DNA of 64,000 nucleotides from Formicincola oecophyllae (GTDB lineage Bacteria > Pseudomonadota > Alphaproteobacteria > Acetobacterales > Acetobacteraceae), in NCBI RefSeq assembly GCF_006542395.2, contig NZ_CP038231.1:806001-870000 (forward strand). Reading direction: 5' to 3'. Shown here piece by piece: positions 1 through 7,513 of this stretch. The position numbers were made by a program, and so were the translations under genes. Within the stretch, counting starts at the first letter, position 1; every line of letters starts with the position of its first letter. The notes under the pieces were generated by a model. The model was given only the letters and a program-made list of their open reading frames with translations, was not told where the DNA came from and ran no database searches.

Positions 1-365
1 GTCCCACCCAGATTAGCAAGTTGGACCGTTGCCATGTCCTGGCATCAGAAGCTACGCCAGGAAACCTGGCACGCCACAACCATTCTGACACATTTTCAGG
101 GATGTATTACACAGTTCCAGCTTTTGGCAACAAACATCCCAACTGCCCTGGTTAATGTCTGAATGCGGCATGACCTTGACCGAAGTGCACACCATGTCAT
201 AACGGTATGTCCCTGCCAGTGCCTTGCCTGGCCTTTCCACTGGACAGCGGCAGTCACCCCCTTCATGGAGCATATGGTCCATTGCAGATGTCTGAACGTC
301 CTTCTGTGCTTCTCAGCAGGCCTTGCCATGGAAAGGCTTCATTGCCCCCAATGCACGAAGCGGCG
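1..365. other. left-edge stretch without a supported gene
   Basis: Only short overlapping open frames on both strands occur here, with no recognisable protein or RNA. The frame of the following export gene stays open back to about 207, but those upstream residues resemble neither a signal peptide nor the export family, so this is treated as leader DNA. Confidence 0.5.
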
Positions 366-1592
366 ATGAAGGGCCGTCCATTCTGGCGCAGACTGGGCAC
401 ATTCATGCTAGGCTGCGCTTTCCTGGGCAGTGGCGCCTGCAACTGGGTTCCACAAGCTGCCCCAACACAATACATGGTCCGCCACGGAGCACGCTCCAAG
501 CAGAACCGCGAGGGGATAAACTACAAGCTCCTTGCCATGACGCCCGACATCGCTGACATCCTCAGCGCGGAGGTGCCACCCACGCTGTCGAGCCTAGACA
601 AGACCACCAGGCGCTATGGCCAAAATGACCACATCGGCCCTGGTGACGTCTTGGACATCACCATATTTGAACTTGGCAATGGCTTGTTTTCCAGTAGCGA
701 CCGTGGTGTGGGAGGTGGGGGTAGTGGCGCTTCCAGCACTCCAGTGGCCACCGCACCACCGCGTATTTCAACACAAAAGCTGCCCCCCACGCAGGTTGAA
801 GGCAATGGGACTATCATGGTGCCCTATGTGGGCACGTTGCATGTGGCTGGCATGACACCTATTCAGGTTGCTCACCTCATCCAAAACCATTTGTGGGGCA
901 AATCACAGGACCCGCAAGTCATGGTGCGCATTGCCAATGACATTGGCAACACCGTGATCGTCTCAGGCGAAGTCAAGAAGCCAGGCCGTGTGGTGTTAAG
1001 CTTGGCAGATGAACGCCTGTCAGACCTGGTCGCCATCGCCGGCGGCGCCTCCTACCCGCCCAGTGACACAGAAATTGAACTGGTCCGTCACGGCCATGTG
1101 GGCATGACGGATCTCAGTACCCTTGAAAACAGGCCGGAAGAGGACATCCGGGCCGATCCAGGTGACCGCTTGCGTGTCATCTACCAGCCCCGCACCTACA
1201 CCGCCTTTGGCGCTGTTGGTCAAAGCCAGGCGCGCAATGAAATCAAGTTTGGCACAGCCAACCTGACTTTGGCCGGGGCCCTTGCGCGCGTTGGCGGCCC
1301 TTCGGCACAAATGGCTGACCCAGAGGCCGTTTACCTCCTGCGTTATGAAGATTCGATCGTTGCCCATAAACTGGGTCTTGAACCAAGCCGTTATGGCAAA
1401 GGTTGGCCGGTTGTCTACGAATTGAACTTGCTTGACCCAGAACAGTACTTCCTGGCCCGTCAAATCCCCATGAAAGACCATGACATCCTGCTCTTCGCCA
1501 ATGCCGCGACTGATCGCTACTACCAGATCAACCAGTTGATCGGTACCTTGCTCGGTGAGGCAAGCATGGCTGGGCTGTACGCTGTACGCTAA
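366..1592 (+). CDS. polysaccharide export outer-membrane lipoprotein (Wza/GumB type)
   Basis: Predicted outer-membrane export channel subunit for exo- or capsular polysaccharide, about 408 residues. The ATG at 366 starts a basic, hydrophobic signal segment (MKGRPFWRR, then a hydrophobic stretch) ending in GSGAC, a weak lipobox. Residues about 84-102 carry IGPGDVLDITIFE, the hallmark of the Poly_export domain, followed by GTIMVPYVGTLHVAG and an SLBB-like segment with VSGEVKKPGRVVLS. A glycine/serine-rich linker interrupts the export domain after IFELGNG. The usual partners (Wzc-like kinase, glycosyltransferases) are not in the window, so a larger cluster may lie to the left. In-frame starts at 207 and 351 are possible. 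The family call is firm; the exact polymer is unknown. Confidence 0.85.
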   Translation: MKGRPFWRRLGTFMLGCAFLGSGACNWVPQAAPTQYMVRHGARSKQNREGINYKLLAMTPDIADILSAEVPPTLSSLDKTTRRYGQNDHIGPGDVLDITIFELGNGLFSSSDRGVGGGGSGASSTPVATAPPRISTQKLPPTQVEGNGTIMVPYVGTLHVAGMTPIQVAHLIQNHLWGKSQDPQVMVRIANDIGNTVIVSGEVKKPGRVVLSLADERLSDLVAIAGGASYPPSDTEIELVRHGHVGMTDLSTLENRPEEDIRADPGDRLRVIYQPRTYTAFGAVGQSQARNEIKFGTANLTLAGALARVGGPSAQMADPEAVYLLRYEDSIVAHKLGLEPSRYGKGWPVVYELNLLDPEQYFLARQIPMKDHDILLFANAATDRYYQINQLIGTLLGEASMAGLYAVR

Positions 1593-1604
1593 AAAGGTCC
1601 TGAC

Positions 1605-1712
1605 GAGGTGACGCTGGCGTGCGGCGTGCTGTGTGAAAGGGGTGGGGTAGTTTCTCAACCCTTAAGGGCACCACGCAGATCGTCACCTCAAATGAGAAAC
1701 TGCTTGGGTGCC
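1605..1712. other. structured intergenic region with competing hairpins
   Basis: Between two convergent genes. GAGGTGACG (1605-1613) is fully complementary to CGTCACCTC (1681-1689), with an inner GCGTG (1617-1621)/CACGC (1672-1676) helix. AGTTTCTCA (1649-1657) is fully complementary to TGAGAAACT (1693-1701) and crosses the first helix, so the two are a pseudoknot or mutually exclusive. GGCACC (1667-1672) also matches GGTGCC (1707-1712), and CCCTTAAGGG at 1659-1668 is a perfect palindrome. Read on the minus strand, the first helix is followed nine bases later by TTTTT. No known RNA family was recognised. Confidence 0.4.
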
Positions 1713-1976
1713 TCAGGCAGCGGAGTCCTGGGTGGGTTTCCATCCCTCTGCACGCAGTTCCGCCAGAGGCTTGCCTGTGCGAAGCACTTCATGGGCACAG
1801 GCGTCAATATACTCTTTCTGGGCTGGGGTGATGTGACCTGCGCGCAGCGAGAGGGGGGCATCCATCAAAGCGGCTTCAGCGTGGTCTTTGTCCATGATGG
1901 GAAAGGCGCGGCGCGCTTCAAGGGCAAAGGCGCTGTTTGGCAGTGCCATACGTTCAGCTTCGGTCAAAATGGCCAT
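1713..1976 (-). CDS. small conserved-looking protein of unknown function
   Basis: An 87-residue protein starting MAILTEAERMALP, with a GAAAGAG ribosome site seven to eight bases before the ATG at 1976. It has the pattern 'NSAFALEARRAFPIMDKDHAEAAL', which resembles small alphaproteobacterial proteins of the DUF6582 kind in which a short FALP..RR.P..D..HARNA motif precedes a helical tail; this resemblance is from memory. No signal peptide or membrane segment. The frame is open further upstream, but those residues look non-coding. It stands alone, convergent with the export gene and divergent from the secreted protein at 2210. Function unknown. Confidence 0.6.
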   Translation of the reverse strand: MAILTEAERMALPNSAFALEARRAFPIMDKDHAEAALMDAPLSLRAGHITPAQKEYIDACAHEVLRTGKPLAELRAEGWKPTQDSAA

Positions 1977-2209
1977 GGGGACTCTTTCAAAAATGGTTTC
2001 ATGTTGATGGAACCAGAACTGGGCACCATCCTTTGGAACCATTAAGGCACAATGCCGTTGGAAACCATAGATTTCTCCATGGTTCCATAGACTGTACGCC
2101 AAGTTTCCCCACCAGCGCTTTTGAAATAATCTATGCTTCCTAATGGGAGCGAGCCATTGAGCACACTCTCCACCATTCCTTTTTGCCGTCACCAAAACGA
2201 AGGCCTCCA

Positions 2210-2668
2210 ATGACGTTTTCAGCCTTGTTTCCACGTGCCCTGTCAGGGCTGACCCTGTCAGCCTTTTTGATGGTTCCCTACCCAATCGAAGCCCAGCCTG
2301 CGCCGCCGCCACCTGATGGGACCCGCCATATGCACCCCATCCTGGTCAATCCCCATGATTACTGGCGTGAAGTAGCCGCTTTGAGCACCAACGACGACAT
2401 TGTGTTCCGTTTCTACCCTGGCAGTAGCGAAAGTGATTCCAAAAAAACCTGGGACAAGCTGGTCTCAGGAGTTGTCGACATCATCAAGCTCAATAGTGGT
2501 CCTGACCGTAAGCCAGGCCGCGTGGCAGCATCATGGGAAACCCACACCATCCTCATCAGCGCACCAGCCCCTGTTATGCGGCAGATCTGGCTGTTCATCG
2601 ACAGTGTCACCCAAAGCCAAGCAGCCCAGAGCAAAGGCGGCACCGTGTCCATTGCGCCAGTTTGGTGA
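2210..2668 (+). CDS. secreted protein of unknown function
   Basis: A 152-residue protein. The ATG at 2210 has a GAAGG ribosome site six bases upstream and opens a clear signal peptide (MTFSALFPRALSGLTLSAFLM, likely cleaved after PIEAQ), which is why this start is preferred over 2183. The mature part begins with a proline-rich linker (QPAPPPPDG) and a compact domain of about 110 residues ending in TILISAPAPVMRQIWLFIDSV. That tail faintly recalls the short N-domains of secretins (hydrophobic strand, then a helix beginning PxxMxQIxxxI), but the match is too weak to name. No partner genes adjacent. Confidence 0.6.
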   Translation: MTFSALFPRALSGLTLSAFLMVPYPIEAQPAPPPPDGTRHMHPILVNPHDYWREVAALSTNDDIVFRFYPGSSESDSKKTWDKLVSGVVDIIKLNSGPDRKPGRVAASWETHTILISAPAPVMRQIWLFIDSVTQSQAAQSKGGTVSIAPVW

Positions 2669-2683
2669 AAATGCCCTAAGCTG

Positions 2684-2712
2684 AAAAGGGAACCAGCAAA
2701 TGCTGATTCCCT
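2684..2712 (-). terminator. rho-independent terminator of dld
   Basis: Arms AGGGAA (2687-2692) and TTCCCT (2707-2712) plus CAGCA (2694-2698) and TGCTG (2701-2705) form a hairpin with a two-base loop and one mismatch; on the minus strand the stem is followed by TTTT (2687-2684). It lies 27 bases past the dld stop. Confidence 0.75.
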
Positions 2713-2738
2713 AACCATCCCAGGCTAAAAGCCGCGAC

Positions 2739-4478
2739 TCAACCGCGCCAATGGGGCTTTTTGGTCGCCTGCCCAATGCCAGGGTTCATCTGGTTGCAGG
2801 GGTCCAAGTCCTTGTAATGCGCCACCAAATCATCAGGGGCATGGTAGTGGTGCCCAAAATTGTGTTCGGCCGGGTAGCGAGCGCCACGTTCATCCATGCC
2901 TTTCAGCAACACCTCCTGCAGGGCATGGTCATCAACGCCTTTCTTCAGCACATAGACCTGATGCATGACGTGGCACATGAAATGGCCGAAATAGAGTTTA
3001 TGAAACATTTTGTCCGCTGCTTCCGGCGGGACACGGTCTTCCCAGTTGCGCTCATTGCGGCGTAAGGCCACGTCAAGCGTCAGAAGGCCCCCAACCTTAT
3101 TGGGATAAAGCGCAGCATAGCGTGACGCAGTGCCAGCAGCAGCAAAGCGAAACAGGAACGCCTGCTTGCCTTCCTCCTCACTGCAGGCCAGAACAGCGCC
3201 TTCATGGGCTGGGTCGGCGAAGAAACGTTTCAGCCACGGCCCTGCCTCCGCCGCCATGGCGCCTGGCAACCTGAGAACCAGATGATGTTTGTAAGGGGCA
3301 GCGAACGCCCTAAGCCGCTTGGGCAGCTGCGACGGCAACAATGTTGCCACAACCTGCATGATCCTATCGGTAAGGTTGGTGGGCAGCCATGAACTATCCC
3401 GCGCGAAGGCGTCAACGCGCGCCTTAAGGGCGAACATGCTCGGCAGGAAGCCTGTGCCCAGGTACTTGATAATGGCCATAGTGTCACGGCCATAGCGGTC
3501 TGTGAGGCGGAAAATGTCCTGGCTCATATACTCCCCTGCAATGGGGATATCTGAGAACTGGGTGAGGAGGCCACGCCGGGCTTCCTCAAGGGCTTCAACA
3601 GAGTTGCACCCCACATAAAAAACCTGGCTGCCCTTCTCAGCGGGGAAGGTGTCAACCCGCACAGCAAACACCACAAGCTTGCCAGCGCACCCTGCTGCCT
3701 CATGCCATTCGCTGGACAGGGCATTGAAGCGCGCTGGGGTTTCGGCATCAACATCGCGCACACGTTCAATGTAGCGCGTGTCATGACCGGCACCAGCGTT
3801 CCAATCAATGGATTGGGGGTCAAACTGGCCCTTTTCCACAGCGCGCAGGATGGCTTCAGGCTCCCCAGGCAGGCTGATGCCCAAATGGTTAACCAGCTCC
3901 AGCTGGCCTTGCGCGTTCACGCGGCCAAAAAGGGCCATTTCAGTGTAGGCTGGTCCACGGTGCACCAAGGCACCACCAGAATTGTTACTGATCCCCCCCA
4001 AAACGGAGGCCCCAATGCAGGAAGAGCCAATCACTGAATGAGGTTCGCGCCCGATGGCACGCAGCTGCTTTTCCAGCTCATACAAGTCAGCACCTGGCAA
4101 GCAGACTGCTTGGCGCCCATCACCTATCAGGTGAATGCCTTTAAGTTCACGTGTGCTGATGATGACCAGCGGGCGGCCGTAATCATCGCCATCTGGCGTG
4201 GAACCACCCGTCAGGCCCGTATTGGAAGCCTGCATGATTACCGCGCAGCCAGCTTCCGCACAGGCCTTAGCAACACGCCATAGCTGCACAAGGCTGGTCG
4301 GCCGCACCACAGCGTTGGCGGCGCCCTCACCATAGCGGTAACCACGCCTGTAACGCCATGTGGCTTCCGGATCGGTGAGGACATGGCCATGCCCCACTAT
4401 AGATCTCAGTTTGCTGATTAGATTTTGAGGGGAAAGAGGCTGGGCTGCTTGGATGGTCTGTGTGGTTTCGCTGGTCAT
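2739..4478 (-). CDS. dld: quinone-dependent D-lactate dehydrogenase
   Basis: Membrane-associated FAD enzyme oxidising D-lactate to pyruvate and passing electrons to quinone. At 579 residues it is close to E. coli Dld (571). The N-terminal FAD_binding_4 (PCMH) fold shows QASNTGLTGGSTPDG and SVIGSSCIGASVLGGISNNSGG; the C-terminal half has the Dld-specific membrane-binding region and the HNFGHHYHAPDDL motif close to the end (HNxGHxY). It follows mutL on the same strand after 126 bases and has its own terminator. Respiratory D-lactate use would suit an organism living beside lactic acid bacteria, which is inference. Family assignment is secure. Confidence 0.93.
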   Translation of the reverse strand: MTSETTQTIQAAQPLSPQNLISKLRSIVGHGHVLTDPEATWRYRRGYRYGEGAANAVVRPTSLVQLWRVAKACAEAGCAVIMQASNTGLTGGSTPDGDDYGRPLVIISTRELKGIHLIGDGRQAVCLPGADLYELEKQLRAIGREPHSVIGSSCIGASVLGGISNNSGGALVHRGPAYTEMALFGRVNAQGQLELVNHLGISLPGEPEAILRAVEKGQFDPQSIDWNAGAGHDTRYIERVRDVDAETPARFNALSSEWHEAAGCAGKLVVFAVRVDTFPAEKGSQVFYVGCNSVEALEEARRGLLTQFSDIPIAGEYMSQDIFRLTDRYGRDTMAIIKYLGTGFLPSMFALKARVDAFARDSSWLPTNLTDRIMQVVATLLPSQLPKRLRAFAAPYKHHLVLRLPGAMAAEAGPWLKRFFADPAHEGAVLACSEEEGKQAFLFRFAAAGTASRYAALYPNKVGGLLTLDVALRRNERNWEDRVPPEAADKMFHKLYFGHFMCHVMHQVYVLKKGVDDHALQEVLLKGMDERGARYPAEHNFGHHYHAPDDLVAHYKDLDPCNQMNPGIGQATKKPHWRG

Positions 4479-4604
4479 GGGCTCCGTCCTTCATGAACGG
4501 CGCTTAAACTGCCTTTTACAAACTTGTCACGCAATCAAACAGGGCCTGTGGCGTAGCGGATCTGCCGCGCATGGGAAGCATATCCTGATTGGCCTGACCA
4601 TCCC

Positions 4605-6377
4605 TCAAAGGTGCGCCACTGAGGGTGCGCTTGTGAAAAAACGTTCCAAAGCACTGGTATCCAACAGCACCCAAAGTGGGGAATCACCTTGTCCCAAACG
4701 CGTATTGGGCACTTCCTCCACAGCACGCAGCAAGGCCTCCATTTGAGCTGTAGTGAGGGCTTGACGGCCTTGCAAGCCTTCCGGAACCAGACAATCCACC
4801 GGCAGGAGGCCTTCATGGGCCAAGCGTTCACAGGCAGCCATCTGGTCAGTCAGTATCAAATCACCAGAGGGTGCCATGCTCAGGATGTAAGCTTCATGAA
4901 GCTGCATGACGGGAATCCCCAGCGCACCGGGGACAACGTGCTTGGCCTGCACACCCACTATAAGGGGTTCTTGGCTTCCAATAGGGCCAAAGGGGGCTTG
5001 GGGGGCTTCCACGCCTTCTGGAAAAGCAGGGGGGTCCATCAACAGGTCCGGCAAAGCATCTGCTGGTCCAGGCACCTGCTGGTGCATCCCTTCAGGGCGT
5101 GGCTCCTCCCCAGCTGGCGCAGCGCGCGGATTTTGAAAAGCCTGCAAGCTCTCCTGAAGTTGCCTGAACGAAACTGAACCCCGCAGGGGAGAGACTGCTT
5201 GAGAAGATGCATGTGCAGCGGGCGTACGGGCACGCTGACGGGGCTTTTGCCTCTGGTCAGCGCGCTGGCCACCTAATTGGCCTTCCTCTGATGCGGCCGT
5301 GGCATAACGGCCCAAGAGCCCTTCCAAAGCATTAATGACGAAGCTGCGCACAGCTGCCTCATCAGCAAAGCGCAGCTCCGTCTTGGCGGGGTGAACATTA
5401 ACGTCCACCTGTTCCAAAGGCAGCTGTAAATGAAGCACCAGGGACGGGAATTGGCCTTTTTCAAGGTATGGGCGGTACGCCAGCCGCACAGCGGTTTTCA
5501 ACACAGGATCCATGACAGGCCTGTTGTTGACGAGGAAGAACTGCCCTGCGCTTGACGTCCGTGCCAACTCAGGTGGGGCAAGCCAGCCTTCAAGCTGCAT
5601 AGCGCCCTGGGCGCGTTTGCAGTGTAGCAGTTTCTCTGCATTCAGGCCCAGAACAGCTGCAGCGCGCTGGGCAGCGTTCTGCGCGGGCACCTCCAGCACG
5701 GTTCGCCCTTCCAGGCGTAATGTGAAAGCGCAATCAGGAGCACTGACAGCCAGCCGCCTGAACACGGCTTCACTTTGGCGTGCCTCAACACGGGCGCTTT
5801 TCAGAAACTTGCGGCGCGCTGGGGTGGCATAGAACAGGTCACGCACAACAACACGTGTGCCTTGGGGACCTGAAGCAGGCTGGGGGGCCTGAACCGCCCC
5901 CCCCTCCACCAGGAGGCGCCATGCCATTTCCCCCTCCCCCCCCACACGGGAAGTGATTGTCAAGCGGGCCACAGCACCTATGGATGGCAATGCCTCCCCT
6001 CTAAAGCCCAATGTCGTGATATGGGTGAGGGAAGCTTCATGGTGCTGACGTGTAGCCAACACTGGCTTCATACCATCCAGGCCAGCCTGCCCCTGTTCAG
6101 AGAAAGGCAATTTGGAGGTGCAATGGCGCTCCACTGCCAAGGTGAGGTCACGCGCGGTCATACCCACGCCGTCATCAGTGACCTCCACCATGTCGCAACC
6201 GCCGCCGACCAGGTTGGCCTCAATGCGCAGGGCCCCAGCATCAAGGGCGTTTTCCACCAACTCCTTAAGAGCAGCCGCAGGCCGTTCCACCACCTCCCCA
6301 GCGGCAATGCGGTTAATGATTTGCCCAGAAAGGCGCTTCAAAACAGGACGAATGGCAGGCAGGCTGCGGCTGCTCAC
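4605..6377 (-). CDS. mutL: DNA mismatch repair protein MutL with a shortened, motif-poor C-terminal domain
   Basis: Mismatch repair ATPase that normally couples MutS recognition to strand incision. The GTG-started protein (590 residues) has an intact GHKL ATPase half: NRIAAGEVVERP, ELVENALDAGA, DDGVGM and TTLGFRGEALPSIGAV, then NVHPAKTE. After a proline/alanine-rich linker the C-terminal domain begins normally (MQLHEAYIL), but DQHA(x)2E(x)4E reads DQMAACERLAHE (from residue 511), and from there only 80 residues remain, where endonuclease-type MutL has about 165. Alignment by eye jumps from the strand at about residue 535 straight to the last helix (LTTAQMEALLRAVEE), skipping the regulatory subdomain and the ACR-type motif; the terminal CPHGRP-type motif is replaced by LGQGDSPLW. 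No other frame encodes the missing part, so this looks like an in-frame deletion with decay. Confidence 0.9.
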   Translation of the reverse strand: MSSRSLPAIRPVLKRLSGQIINRIAAGEVVERPAAALKELVENALDAGALRIEANLVGGGCDMVEVTDDGVGMTARDLTLAVERHCTSKLPFSEQGQAGLDGMKPVLATRQHHEASLTHITTLGFRGEALPSIGAVARLTITSRVGGEGEMAWRLLVEGGAVQAPQPASGPQGTRVVVRDLFYATPARRKFLKSARVEARQSEAVFRRLAVSAPDCAFTLRLEGRTVLEVPAQNAAQRAAAVLGLNAEKLLHCKRAQGAMQLEGWLAPPELARTSSAGQFFLVNNRPVMDPVLKTAVRLAYRPYLEKGQFPSLVLHLQLPLEQVDVNVHPAKTELRFADEAAVRSFVINALEGLLGRYATAASEEGQLGGQRADQRQKPRQRARTPAAHASSQAVSPLRGSVSFRQLQESLQAFQNPRAAPAGEEPRPEGMHQQVPGPADALPDLLMDPPAFPEGVEAPQAPFGPIGSQEPLIVGVQAKHVVPGALGIPVMQLHEAYILSMAPSGDLILTDQMAACERLAHEGLLPVDCLVPEGLQGRQALTTAQMEALLRAVEEVPNTRLGQGDSPLWVLLDTSALERFFTSAPSVAHL

Positions 6378-6386
6378 AAGGGGCTT

Positions 6387-6935
6387 TCAGTGTTTGCGCG
6401 TTGTGGGGGTGGCACCTTCACTGAAGGAGCGCCCCAAGGCTGAGTCGCGCTTGATGCGTGCATTCTCAGCCTTGCTGTCCACCACATCGCCGGCACCACC
6501 GCCTTGCCAAAACATCAGGCTGTCCACAAAGCCCTTGTCGGCATCGCCCAATTCAGCGTTGTGGGGCGCTTTGGCGTTATGCTGGGCTTGCAGGACCAGT
6601 TCACTTTGGCCTTTGCTGCCCTCGCCTGTCTCGGTGTGGAGGGCCGTTTCCGGTGCCAGCGTCTGCAGCGCTTGCACACGTGGACTTTCATCGGGGCGGT
6701 TGGCGTTGGCGGCGCCAGGCAGCACCAGCTTTTCGGATGGGGGCATGGCGAGGGGGGCGCGCGTTAATACTGTGTATTCGTCAGGCAAAGTGCGCTTGAT
6801 GCCGAAAGCACGCATCGCATCCTCACCTGAACAGCCTGCGAGGCTCCACGCACCCATAAAAAGCGCCAAGGCACCGGCCAAAGGACGTGTCAAACCTTTG
6901 GAGGCAGGGCGGGTCGGAGCGCCTGTTGGTGTCAT
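6387..6935 (-). CDS. DUF3035-type lipoprotein
   Basis: Predicted 182-residue lipoprotein. The ATG at 6935 opens a basic then hydrophobic signal ending in a textbook lipobox, LAGC (Cys about 35). Just after it, AFGIKRTLPDEYTVLTRAPLAMPP matches the alphaproteobacterial DUF3035 family; the rest is low-complexity, polar and acidic, ending SEGATPTTRKH. The start lies inside the short gap after lspA (lspA stops at 6982) and the stop is nine bases before the mutL GTG, so it sits in the ribF-ileS-lspA-lipoprotein-mutL run. A GTG at 6989 is an alternative start. Its substrate processing by the LspA encoded just upstream is a natural expectation. Function of the family is unknown. Confidence 0.75.
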   Translation of the reverse strand: MTPTGAPTRPASKGLTRPLAGALALFMGAWSLAGCSGEDAMRAFGIKRTLPDEYTVLTRAPLAMPPSEKLVLPGAANANRPDESPRVQALQTLAPETALHTETGEGSKGQSELVLQAQHNAKAPHNAELGDADKGFVDSLMFWQGGGAGDVVDSKAENARIKRDSALGRSFSEGATPTTRKH

Positions 6936-6981
6936 GCTGTCGGCCACCTGTTGCTCACCTTGTTCCAAGTGTTGTTCACAT

Positions 6982-7431
6982 TCAGGCACGATGTTGCCTC
7001 TCCGCCAGGAGCGAAGCCAGAATCCAAACACCCACACCACCAACGATGAAGGCGTCAGCCACATTGAACACATACCATGACCAGTGGCCAACGTGAAAAT
7101 GAATGAAATCCTCCACCGCCCCATAGCGCCAACGGTCCACCACATTGCCCAAGGCACCCCCCATGATGGCCCCACAGGCCAGCGACACCAGCACGCTGCG
7201 GCTGCGCCACAGCAGCACCAATAAAACAAGACATGCCAAAAGCGACACCACCATGAACAACTCAGGCGCATGGCCACCAAACATGCCGAACGTCACGGCA
7301 TGATTCCACACCAGCGTGAAATTCACGGTGGGCATCACAGCCACGCTGCCACGGGGTTTGTGGGCTAGTTCCAGGCCATTCAGTACCCACCATTTGGATG
7401 CTTGGTCCAGAATGAAAACCAGCACTGCCAA
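6982..7431 (-). CDS. lspA: lipoprotein signal peptidase (signal peptidase II)
   Basis: Inner-membrane aspartyl protease that cleaves prolipoproteins at the lipobox Cys. Four hydrophobic segments and the family motifs are present: DQASKWW after helix 1, NHAVTFGMF, and the two catalytic-Asp segments GNVVDRWRYG and FNVADAFIVGG. The TTG at 7431 gives 149 residues but a clipped first helix. Upstream the same frame reads ERYGHGAALILAVLV, completing helix 1, and contains no ATG, GTG or TTG before its stop at 7540. It does contain a CTG at 7521 with AGGAG placed seven bases ahead, overlapping the last codons of ileS by 8 bases. The true start is therefore likely upstream of 7431 and may be CTG. Confidence 0.9.
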   Translation of the reverse strand: MAVLVFILDQASKWWVLNGLELAHKPRGSVAVMPTVNFTLVWNHAVTFGMFGGHAPELFMVVSLLACLVLLVLLWRSRSVLVSLACGAIMGGALGNVVDRWRYGAVEDFIHFHVGHWSWYVFNVADAFIVGGVGVWILASLLAERQHRA

Positions 7432-7513
7432 AATCAGGGCAGCGCCATGGCCATAACGCTCAGCCCAACCAGGCGTTACGGGCGTAGGTGCATTGGGTGT
7501 GGAGGTTGCGGCG

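Noticed and set aside
4479-4830. Frameshift as the cause of the short MutL domain
   Set aside because: The other minus-strand frame here (4535-4831) contains no MutL-like residues, and the last helix of MutL is in the main frame, so an in-frame deletion explains it better.
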